From positions 2,001,428 through 2,065,427 of the forward strand of contig NW_020656077.1 of the NCBI RefSeq assembly GCF_003589595.1: a DNA stretch of 64,000 bases, given 5' to 3'. The position numbers were made by a program, and so were the translations under genes. This DNA is from Hyposmocoma kahamanoa (Eukaryota; Arthropoda; Insecta; Lepidoptera; Cosmopterigidae). Shown piece after piece: positions 1-9,045 of this stretch. Position 1 is the first letter of the stretch; every line of letters starts with the position of its first letter. Below the pieces are notes generated by a model. That model was not told the origin of the DNA. It saw nothing but the letters and a program-made list of their open reading frames with translations, and did not search any database.

Positions 1-1
1 A

Positions 2-223
2 ACTTTACCAAAAATATTCAGACCTGGCCACCCATATGCTGACATCAACCTAAAGAAGGACGGAAAGAGGAAGATGAAGTTCAGTGCTTGGGGTGGAAAA
101 AGAGCTCCACCGATCATCGGACCCATCTGGACACCCACGTCGCAACTCGACAAAGACTCGACATTAGATGCATTGCTATTGGTCAGAGACAGAAAGAAGA
201 TTTTAGCGGCAAAGGCACTGTAA
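2..223 (+). CDS. Kinin (leucokinin-type) prepropeptide, C-terminal end, partial
   Basis: An open frame enters from the left edge (codons start at base 2) and ends at TAA 221-223. It lacks an internal start likely to be real, so the gene begins outside the window. It reads a dibasic site, then KMKFSAWG, then GKR: the insect kinin signature (FxxWG followed by an amidation Gly and a Lys-Arg cleavage site). The predicted hormone KMKFSAWG-amide differs by one residue from the moth peptide helicokinin III (KVKFSAWG-amide). Kinins are secreted myotropic and diuretic hormones acting through a G-protein-coupled receptor. The 35 or so residues after the last KR, ending ILAAKAL, form a C-terminal spacer peptide. 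Other kinin copies expected in the precursor lie upstream of the window. The motif is seen directly; the function is family knowledge. Confidence 0.85.
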   Translation, partial: TLPKIFRPGHPYADINLKKDGKRKMKFSAWGGKRAPPIIGPIWTPTSQLDKDSTLDALLLVRDRKKILAAKAL

Positions 224-550
224 CTTGGAATACTGAAAAAATAATTTCGTAACTCCCGTAATACAGTATTTTGAATTCTATGTAGGAGTCACGACATGTG
301 GCATTATTTTCAAGTAGCTGTAGCCTCACATAATATGTTATAGTTGTAAGTGCCATAAATTGTATAGCAATTATAAAAAAATACCTAAAAAATGTTATTT
401 CGGGAGTTACAGTCTCTGACGAAAAGGCTGGGTTTCGTCAAAGACTAAACATTGAGATTTTGCACTAAGTCAACGTTGTTGTTAAGCTTTTATTGTTATA
501 TTATTAACGTGCAACTCTAGTAGCAAATAAACAGTAATAAGTTCAAGACT
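224..550 (+). other. Probable kinin 3' UTR with polyadenylation signal
   Basis: AT-rich sequence follows the kinin stop. An AATAAA is present at 526-531, about 300 bases after the stop, a plausible 3' end. No coding signal is visible. Confidence 0.45.
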
Positions 551-1899
551 TACCTTTTTAATTACACTGTATATAGTAACATTTCACTTCATTTCCATAT
601 AATAATAGAAATGCAATATAAATAGACAGGAGATATGATAACTATATCATGTCACTAAATCTATAAAATGTCATTTATTGTCTACACGGGTATATGGGTA
701 GATAGAACTGAATGGTGAACAAAGACAACATAATAAAGTCATTTTAAAGAATATGATTTATTGTAAGATGTACGTACATACTTGAGTTTATAACTAATAA
801 TAATAAATAGTATTGCAATGATAGACATACAAGACAGGTCAGATCAATACTCTTACCCGACGAGCGTGTATGAAAGCATTAATGTGTGTTGCCGAGGCGA
901 GATATGTCAGGACCGTCGCAAGCGAAATGCGTTGGTCTCCGCCAACCCCGATGGGAAAAGGTATGAAAGGTACCTACGTATCTACATTTAAGTTAAGATA
1001 TAAACATACAGTCTCAAGTCAAAAGTACAAGTACAAATACTTGTGCTTACAGCACAGATATAGATATAATAACCTACACATTAAAGTAGCTGTCCTAGTG
1101 GAAACGTAAAATTCTTAAGTTTCTAACCATTGACTTGTAAGTCAATGTTCCTAACTGAGAGAGTATATATTTCATAACCGACAAGAACACGACTTAAAAC
1201 CTACCTAATTAAAGACATGACATAGAGGCTTGAAAGTGATTTTTATCAAACACTGGTTTAGAATAGCATGGTGTACTTATATAATAAATATCCTTTCAAA
1301 TAAAACGCGCAATATTTCTAACGGGATTTATTATCCCTGTCCAAAACCGTATATATTATTATAATTATTAATGCGGAAACTCTTCAAATGCATATTAATT
1401 TCATACACTCCTTTAGAGGATTGTGAAGCCACCGTTTGTAAACAAAAAGTGAAACCGTTATTATACCACTGAACTATATATGATATAACTTTGATATTAC
1501 GGATTACTAAGTTTATTTAATTATTAGATATTCATTACAGGTGTGTAGAATTTCCAAGCAGGGAAGACTGGAGAAACTAACAGTCTCGCCTGGAGAGACG
1601 GTAGCCTCCTTTGGTATACCGACCGGTGGAAAATGAGACCCAACGTAGGGGTTTGGTGTACACGACAGGCGACTCAGGCTCTCCTCTATCTTTTAGGACG
1701 AAATGTAGGCCATAATTGCTTGTGCGGATTTGAACCTGAAGAGAGGCTACGTTAACAAACACATTTAGAGAATTCAATGTATGTGAATGAGGCCTTTTTT
1801 GGTTGGTCCCGAACCTTTTATAGGGTAAGCATACAGCTTAGAAAAGCTCACTTTGCTGAAGTAGGGCACACGTCTTCAGACTAAGATTCTTGAGTATTC
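551..1899. other. Gene-poor spacer
   Basis: AT-rich sequence with only short chance open frames. I see no splice-flanked coding segment, RNA gene or clear repeat boundary here. Confidence 0.5.
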
Positions 1900-2435
1900 A
1901 AAGCCAACAAATGCCTTGCACAGTGCCTACATTGCTAAACACTGTAGAAAAGCTCTAGCAGTGGGCAGAAATGGCGTCAGAATGCTGACTAGAGCCTTAA
2001 CATGGCACCGTGACTTGAACAAGCAATGTCACATATTGGGCAGAGAGGAAAACAGTGTAGATTCTGCCACGACACGGATGACACTCCTCTGCACCTCCTT
2101 ACCCAATACCCAAAGCACGCTCATCAGTGGGCAGCTGATGGACGAAGCTCCATATTGGGAAGGTACAGGCCACAACCACAAGACATCAAAACAGTCGAAG
2201 CGAAGAAAATCCTCCAGTTCTAACATTGTAAATATTTTCCCTTGGGCAGATTGGTGGTCGGAATGGTCTAGCCAATGGGAACATTGTTCCATTCCAGTGT
2301 CCAGATCAGCTATAGTTGTGTTGGCCTTGGCTCCGATTTGTAATTAGTGGTGATCACAATAGATCAGTTAAAAGGTCGCAGTGATGAAGGGCGGCATAAG
2401 CCCTGGATGAAGACAATAGCAATAATAATAGGTTT
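1900..2435 (+). mobile_element. Non-LTR retrotransposon (LINE) 3' remnant
   Basis: Two overlapping frames (1916-2050 and 2026-2223) together resemble the C-terminal end of a LINE ORF2 after the RNase H/connection region: HCRKALAVGRNGVR, RALTWHRDLN, then SHIGQRGKQCRFCHD and TPLHLL. This C-x2-C-x-n-HLL type finger is typical of Jockey/R1-like elements. A frameshift near 2030-2050 separates the frames. The segment ends with an (AATAAT)n-type tail near 2430. Its last 260 bases are clearly related to 4318-4506, which defines the 3' end of the family. Dead, 5'-truncated copy. Confidence 0.7.
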
Positions 2436-3220
2436 GTAGAAACGAATACGCCAATTCACAAAACTTTGACGTAATTTCTCTCGTAAAAAAAATTACATAG
2501 GTATACTGAAGATGACCAAAATCGTCGAATCTTAAAAATTTGAAAGGGGTAAAACGTGTCCACCTTCTGAACAATAGTTTTATTTACGAATTATGAGGTA
2601 CTGAACGCCGAATGCTGTAATTATCGTGTGATAAGAGACTAAGGGACACTCGTCACGTGATTGCATTAATAGCATCTGGGTAAGTAACATCGATACAAGT
2701 GGGATGGGAATGAAATTGATGTATAAGCAAAAAAAAGTTGTGACAAAATATTTTGTGTTGCAACCATTTCTTCTGCTTTCGTTTTGTTTTGATTTGCTCT
2801 CCTTAACGTTGTCCTTGTGGTATAGACGTAAGGGCATTGGCCTAAAACAATTTTGTCTACCAGTTGAGTGTTTCTAGAATTTCAGCGCGTGCTGTCCCGG
2901 TGCTCTTTCATTTCAAAATTATATTTTACAAACTGACTACGAAACTAAACGGCGAACTACCTTGCTCTACACACATAGCATAGTGCCTAACTTAAAATTA
3001 TATTTAAATTTAAGAAACTAAAATATCAGTGTCAACTGGGATACAACTTGAGAGCAGAGCTGACATAAATTTTTGAAATAGAATAAATATTTTATGGCAA
3101 ATAATTAAAATTTCATTTTTCTTTTCTAAACCTTCAAATTAGGGTTTAGGAAGTAGAAAGTTAATTACAATTTTTAGATGTCTTACATATATGAGTATTT
3201 GAAGTTATTGTAGACAATTG
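2436..3220. other. Spacer without recognised features
   Basis: AT-rich, short chance open frames only. Nothing supportable was seen between the LINE remnant and the foldback element. Confidence 0.5.
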
Positions 3221-3222
3221 TA

Positions 3223-3669
3223 CAGGATGTTCCGAAACTCAATGTCAAGCGGGCACCAGGCGAGGGGCCAGGTTATTTCAATTCTGTTAAAAATTAAAAT
3301 ATAAAATTCGACTCACTATATTTTTGAAAATGTTTAAAATAGACACCCTAGAAGACATCTTTGGGTAATGTCGTTACAATTTTTCAAATTTTGCAGTTCT
3401 TTATATTTGTTACGTAATCCTAAATAGTGAAATAAAATAGAAAAATACAAAATCCTATTTAAGATTATGTTAAAAAATAAATAACCGCAAAATTTGAATT
3501 TGTGATGACAGTACCTAAAGATGTGGCCTAGGGTATCGATTTTCAACATTTTCGAACATTTGCCTATTATCACTTAACTGACATGCATTTTTTATTTTAT
3601 TTTTACCAGTACCGATATAACCAGGCCACTCGCCCGGTGATTGCTTGACATTGAGTTCTGGGATATCTG
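3223..3669. mobile_element. Non-autonomous inverted-repeat element with TA target duplication
   Basis: The left end CAGGATGTTCCGAAACTCAA is matched in reverse complement by the right end, which also carries CTCAATGTCAAGC and the CACC-GGCGAG-GGCC-AGGTTAT block. The inverted repeats are about 50 bp with scattered mismatches. A TA dinucleotide flanks each end (3221-3222 and 3670-3671), as expected for Tc1/mariner-type insertion. The interior is AT-rich and noncoding. Confidence 0.7.
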
Positions 3670-4317
3670 TATATTTCCACAATAAAGCACCCATTACAAA
3701 TAATAGTTTAAATTGTCGGCTTACCGCCAGAACTCACTAACTGCAAAAAGTCTCATTAAATCAAATCATTGCAACCGTTGAATTCAGCGCATTCGATTCC
3801 CAAATTCCAAATTCACTATCTTCGTTCTTTCGCTTTCTTATTTTCGACTTTAAAACTGTAAAGTTACTTAAACATACTTTTGTAAAATTCATTATTTGTG
3901 TTATGAGGGTTCTCAGTTGTATTAAAATTAATACACGTATTTCATAACATATTCAGAAAACTATTATTGCCAAAGGTATTTTACAACATCAACAAAATCG
4001 CTAAGTGATATTTGTGAATTTTTGAAAAAATAAATTATTAGGAAATCAACTAATAATTAAATATTTACTAGGTTTCCAACTCAACAATATAGTTTAAGTA
4101 AGCCTGACTGTCCAAAACAGACGGAAGCAAAGTCCTCAAGGTAGGTAAGCGAGATTAAGCAGGTAGTACTGGTTTTGCCGCGTTAGTGCGCTATTGCCGC
4201 GCGAATTTGAAATGTTGTGTGCCTGTTTAAAAGTCATTAACTTTGGTTTTATTATAATACTTATAGTGGCTCAAAGTGGATAATTATTTTTTCGAATTTT
4301 AATAAAGAAACATTTTA
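3670..4317. other. Spacer without recognised features
   Basis: AT-rich sequence; no gene or bounded repeat could be supported. Confidence 0.45.
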
Positions 4318-4506
4318 CTAACACTACAGCCACATGCCACAACCAGAGGACATTAAATCTGTCGGAGCCAAGAAAGTCCTTCAGTTTTTCAATGCTGCCT
4401 TGGCTCTGCACTATAATTAGTGGTGATCACAATAGATCCGTCAATGGTCAGTGATGAGGAAATGCATAGGCCCTGAATAAAGCCACCCTAATGATAATAA
4501 TAATAA
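4318..4506 (+). mobile_element. LINE 3' tail, second copy of the 1900-2435 family
   Basis: Starts with CCACAACCAGAGGACATTAA, which matches the block near 2168 in the larger remnant, encodes the same KKVLQF-type end, continues through AATTAGTGGTGATCACAATA (also at 2343) and ends in an (ATAATA)n run. A strongly 5'-truncated insertion, same strand as the longer copy. Confidence 0.75.
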
Positions 4507-5074
4507 CACTAGTGTCAATTGTACTCAAATAATCTAATAAAAACGTACTTTACACTAGTATACTTTTGTCTTTTAAATAAAATAGTGAAATTATGAGACT
4601 ACATTGTAAAACTTTAACAATTTTTTTTTAAATCAATTTTGTTTCATTTAGTCAGATTTGGCAGTAAGCTGACGAAATATTTTTTCATACAATAATAAAT
4701 GCAGTTTTTTATCCAAAATTCTTCAGTGGTGTTGTTTGCCAAGTGTAAATATGTCTTTTTAAAGAAATGAACAGTGGCCCAACCCAATGAAGTGGTAAAC
4801 TAGCAGTCAATAATTTCATAGTACAATTAAGTAATAATAAATTATTTTAGTGTCGTTTGCTTTGTAAGTGAAATACCACTTGTAACTGGAAATTAACTGA
4901 AAATTTTATGAATTGTAGGCTTGCTTGCTTGACCTAGTGAAAACATGGTACCAAGATAATAAATATTTTCCAAAATACCTATTGAACTCTAGTGCTGGCA
5001 CTTTACATTCCTCTTAATTAATACTTAAACAAATGTACATGTTCTCTTTTAATTTAGATAATGCAGGTTTTAAT

Positions 5075-5554
5075 TTAAACAGTTCTAAGTATGATATGAT
5101 AGCCTGATATTGTTTCTACTGGTTTGCTCAACTGTCCAACTTTTAATTTGAATGCTTCATCTTCAAACTCTTGCTGCATTTGACCACGGCAAAATGGCCC
5201 CAGATCTCCCTCTCGTCTTGCTGATGAGCAATCAGAGTATCTAGAAGCAACATCAACAAACGACACAATATTTGCCACAATCTGCTTGCGATAGGCTTTT
5301 ATAGTTGCCAAGGCTTCCTCCCTACTTCTAGTGATTTCCTCTTCCCTCCATGAAGTAGGCCGCCGACTGTCAATGTGCTTGACTAATATATGACTGCAGC
5401 GAATTGAGGCCGGCTCAGCAGGTCGCTCTGGCCTCTCCCACTGAGACTTCTTCGTGAAGGTATTGAGAAAGTAAGTCATTCCAGTGGACCGGCTAGTTCG
5501 TAACTCCCATCCGTCAGGTAAAGGAAGTTGAATCTCCTTTTCTTGGTTTGTCAT
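5075..5554 (-). CDS. dod: Peptidyl-prolyl cis-trans isomerase NIMA-interacting 1 (Pin1/dodo)
   Basis: Complete single-exon frame of 159 codons plus stop. Residues about 9-42 form a WW domain ([10 protein letters not shown] ... YFLN ... SQWERP) that binds phospho-Ser/Thr-Pro. Residues about 50-159 form a parvulin-type isomerase domain. Catalytic landmarks are present: CSHILVKH with the conserved His and Lys, the phosphate-binding SRRPTSWR basic loop, the active-site Cys in YSDCSSA, and the terminal GYHIILRTV histidine. Length matches the family (human PIN1 has 163 residues). The enzyme isomerises pSer/pThr-Pro bonds in nuclear cell-cycle and signalling proteins; the fly orthologue is dodo. Start chosen at the Met that gives the expected short N-terminus. 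It is intronless, so a retrocopy is conceivable, but every key residue is intact. Confidence 0.95.
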   Translation of the reverse strand: MTNQEKEIQLPLPDGWELRTSRSTGMTYFLNTFTKKSQWERPERPAEPASIRCSHILVKHIDSRRPTSWREEEITRSREEALATIKAYRKQIVANIVSFVDVASRYSDCSSARREGDLGPFCRGQMQQEFEDEAFKLKVGQLSKPVETISGYHIILRTV

Positions 5555-6566
5555 TCTGCAATGGTGTGGGAATCATGGATGTAAACGCAGGAAATAATAA
5601 CAAATTTCATACGAAGACTTCAGCGTCTGTGTGGCGAATTCTAACTGATACTACACATTCTAAATCCTATTTAGAGCTGACATTATATTACGATGTCGTT
5701 GTTCACCATTATTTTTACGTGAAACCTAAGCGTGATATTCAAATACCCAGTGTTATTTGTTAAATTCAGTGACAATTCTAGTGCTATTTAGTAACTTGAA
5801 TTAATATGTTACAATTCGATAAACAATAAGATACTTACATTACGTGGTAGCTTAACTCCCAAGCAAACTTTACGTACTACTTTAAAGACAAATCACTTGA
5901 ACTGTCTAGGTAAAATTATTATTTCAATTAAACAAAACAAAGCACAAAACAGCGGGCGGCGACAGGAAGCGAAAGAATCATGTTTTTTAATTTGTGAACG
6001 AATCCATATACATACTTTTTTTTACTACCACCTAATATTTGTGCCACTGCTAAACAAAGAAGATAAAATTATTTTGTTATTTATAGACGTGTTATAATTT
6101 AGAAAACAAGGATTTAAAAGCTGGCTGGACCCAATTATAGTGAAGTGAATCAAGTCTTGACCTTTTAAACAGCCTTGATTGAAAAAACCAGGTCAATAAT
6201 CCGCGACCATATTGAACTTTAGAAAGATAACCCATGATAACCATATTTTATAGTACGTTAAAGGACCATACGCCGATTCAACGTGTGAACGTTTAAGTAC
6301 ACATAGTTTTGATTGTATATATTTTTTTTTGTCTGTGATAATTTATCACTACTAGAGCATCTGCTAAAATATTAAAGATTATTGACATTTTAATTTAAAA
6401 AATTCGACATGTAGCAAAAATAGATATTCTTTACGTTGTTCGACTTGAGCTTTGCGCAAACGGGATTTTTTACATTTGTCGCACATTGTCTTGTCATCGT
6501 TTTAATTTTTGATAGACAAAAGGCACATTTCCTTCTGTTTGACTCAGGCAATTTCTTATCGCTAAT
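5555..6566. other. Spacer upstream of Pin1
   Basis: AT-rich sequence holding the presumed Pin1 promoter. Short open frames at 5548-5763 and 5897-6097 show no family resemblance and I treat them as chance. Confidence 0.4.
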
Positions 6567-6794
6567 CATTGACTTACAAATAAATGGACGACGGGTCTAA
6601 TACAAAAACCACGAAAAAAATGTCCCAAGTCAACCTATTCGAAATTTAAATTGTAATGTCATCGCAGTATCGCGCTGTCAGTCGAACAAATGAAGACTAA
6701 AGCGGAGTTTGGCGCTCTGTATACGATTTTAGCGCCTTACAAGTGCGGACACTTTTTAGCGCGGACCCGACGTCCATATAATTGTAAGTCAATG
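6567..6794. mobile_element. hAT-type MITE, short derivative, with 8-bp target duplication
   Basis: Ends CATTGACTTACAAATAAATG and, in reverse complement, CATTGACTTACAATTATATG define inverted repeats of about 30 bp including GGACG-CGGGTC. A perfect 8-bp direct repeat TCGCTAAT flanks the unit (6559-6566 and 6795-6802), as hAT or P-like transposases make. The interior right half matches, in reverse orientation, the left part of the larger element at 21613-22827. No transposase is encoded. Confidence 0.85.
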
Positions 6795-6799
6795 TCGCT

Positions 6800-7085
6800 A
6801 ATAGACCAATTGAGACTGAAATTCACCACGACGCCGCCCGGCCGCCCTAGCTTGCGCCAGGGCTCCCGCGCCAACGGAGGGGCAGGTCAGTTGTCCTCCG
6901 ACCCGCCCCCCAGACGAGTGAGGCGGTGCAATACAGGCTCCGGAGTCCCTGTCCAGGGCCCGCTGGCCTCACTAGGTGATCAGGCGAGCAGCGAACTGCC
7001 TTCGCCTTCTTCCCGTAAGTCTGCGCCGAAGCGGGTGCGCGTCCGCCGCGTAATCGCGCACCCGCTCCCCGCCATTGTAGCCTAA
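6800..7085. other. GC-rich segment of unknown origin
   Basis: A sharply GC-rich block in AT-rich surroundings, between the hAT MITE and a SINE. On the plus strand it is open (690-base frame starting 6690, stop 7083-7085) and reads proline, arginine and serine-rich sequence such as PPPRRVRRCNTGSG; the minus strand is open too (6847-7104). Openness on both strands is what GC richness alone produces. It may be part of a retroelement joined to the following SINE. No function assigned. Confidence 0.35.
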
Positions 7086-7352
7086 TAGTTTGACCTACTG
7101 CCACTCAAGCAGAGACCGTGGATTCTAATCCACGAGTTTTTCTGAATTTATATGCAAAAATTTTATTTGAAATTTATATTTAGCGTTTCGGTGAAGGAAA
7201 ATATCGTGATGAAACCTCCACGTCGAAGAAGGATCACAACTTTCGGGAAACGTGTGAAGTCCCCACCTCGCCTTGGACCAACGTGGCAGACTGTTTGTTG
7301 GGGTCTGCTGTCTGATTGGGTCGGGGTGGATTAAAACCCTCGCCTAAGAAGA
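7086..7352 (+). mobile_element. tRNA-derived SINE, 5'-degraded copy
   Basis: Carries the box-B-like stretch GTGGATTCTAATCCACGAG, then the body motif GGTGAAGGAAAATATCGTGATGAAACCT, GTGAAGTCCCCACC, CCTTGGACCAACGTGGCAGAC and AACCCTCGCCTAAG. All are shared, in reverse complement, with the SINE at 31296-31629. The start of the tRNA-like head is poorly preserved. Confidence 0.75.
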
Positions 7353-7589
7353 GACCCGTGCACACGTACAAATAGCGAATTTAGCCCTTTGATCTTCGAT
7401 GTCACTTTGTACGTCGTCATGTAAAATATCATCATCTCTTTCACTATCCGACCATTCGACCTCTTCGTAACTCAATGCTTGTAGTAACCGGGATATTTCT
7501 GCATCTTTTACAAAACCTAATCACGTCATTTTGTTGTAATAACATAGCCTGTAAAAAAATTATAATTTGTAATTAAAAATATATAATAT
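7353..7589. other. Spacer without recognised features
   Basis: No gene or repeat boundary could be supported. Confidence 0.3.
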
Positions 7590-7850
7590 TTATTCGCACA
7601 TAAATCACGAAAACCTATTGACTACACGATAACACTAAAGTCAAAAACTACCGCAAAAGATAACCATACATCACTTCGACGTATGGTAGGTATATTATTT
7701 AGATAAGTAGAGTCTCACACACAGCGACACCAGTGTCTTCTGCAAGCTGTGTGGTTGACTGAGTTGGCAGGAACGGCGAGTGCACTGATGCTTAATACGA
7801 AGGAATTATACCGATTTTTCAAAATCGAATACGTCGTTTCGATGTAGGTT
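7590..7850 (+). repeat. Dispersed repeat, copy A
   Basis: Contains CACATAAATCACGAAAACCT, the GATAACCAT/CACTTCGACGTATG block, TATTTAGATAAGTAGAGT and AGTTGGCAGGAACGGCG, all found in reverse complement at 32090-32335. Both copies lack coding potential. The family is not identified; an old DNA transposon or retroelement fragment is likely. Confidence 0.65.
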
Positions 7851-8909
7851 ATCTTTTTAGGATTAAGCGACTAGAATCGTTTTCTCATTTAATGCTAATT
7901 TAGCTCAAATTGTACTCGATTAAAAACGTTTTATATTTTTGCGATGATACAACAAGTGCATGTATATTTACTAACTAAATATCCAAAAAGTAAAGCCGTA
8001 TCCTTTACAATTATAATAAAATAACTTTATTTTTCCATTACCCCCGTTACAAAAATTCCAACGTCTTAGTATCATTGTAATTTTTTCTCAAATTAATTAA
8101 ATAGAACTTTGGTTAATTGTATAATCAAGAGCATAATTAATTAATTGTTAAAGTTAACGCTCTGCTACCCTGTTAACATTATTTTATAGTTGAAACGCAA
8201 CGTCACGATACGAAAAACGTTTGCCTTAGCAATGGCGGGCATAGTGCTGAGGCTCCAAAGATGCTCTCAACACTAATAATAAAAATAACAAAATATAACC
8301 AGTATGACTTAATATTGACTACGACGTTGTCTTTTGACTTTTTGACTGTAACTTTTTACTCATTACCACTTAGAGGATTGAAAAAAATAAGAGTTTCCAT
8401 AGTCTAAGCATTACCATCACGTGAAATAATAACAAACAGTTTTCGATTATGAGTCCCTAAAATGCGTAACCCCCAACAGTGTAATGCCCGACATAGTAAT
8501 CCGTGACACGGAAATGTCCACCCCATCAATTGGCGACATGAGAATCCAATGCGTACTGCTATAATGGTCGTGAATTATGGGCCGGGTGGCTAAGATCAAA
8601 CTCGGACAGAACGTTATCATGGTAGTACAATATTGACGTTTATAGCCAGCCATAAACAACATCGGTAATGTAGCTATTTTTTTTACAGAATGTAGCACGT
8701 AGCACCAAAGCTACCTTCATAAACTGCTACGATATCAGAGAATATTCAATGTGGGACTAGTACTCTGTGTGCCAAACTATAAGAGAAAAAAAGAGAAAGA
8801 TAATAAAAAAAATTACGCCGCCGCCCATACGCTAGCCCGCTACTACCATTTTTGTAGAATTGAACAGTTTCGTGTCAGGTTATTGAGAAATTGCGGCACA
8901 CCTCTCAAG
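7851..8909. other. Spacer and presumed ING promoter / 5' UTR
   Basis: AT-rich. A frame running from 8751 is continuous with the first ING codon, but the conserved protein starts at 8910, so the upstream part is treated as 5' UTR. No TATA box or CpG island was recognised. Confidence 0.35.
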
Positions 8910-9045
8910 ATGTTAAATCAAGCAAAGACGGAAGCACAGCTTTCGGCAAACTACGTTGGAAATTACTTGGATTGCGTAGAGGACTTACCGAACGATTTGC
9001 AGAGGCATTTGTCTCGTTTGCGGGAGCTTGACGTATCTTACAGAG
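8910..9045 (+). CDS. Ing1: ING exon 1
   Basis: Encodes the initiator Met and the conserved N-terminal helix ([20 protein letters not shown] start, then [16 protein letters not shown]). Donor CAGAG|GTAAAT. The start is chosen by homology: ING proteins begin a few residues before the YVxxYLD motif. Confidence 0.88.

Noticed and set aside
1577..1777. 66-codon minus-strand frame
   Set aside because: No homology, no splice context; consistent with chance.
8751..8909. Upstream extension of the first ING frame from the ATG at 8751
   Set aside because: The conserved protein starts at 8910; the extra 53 residues are Lys/Arg/Tyr-rich without homology and are better read as 5' UTR.
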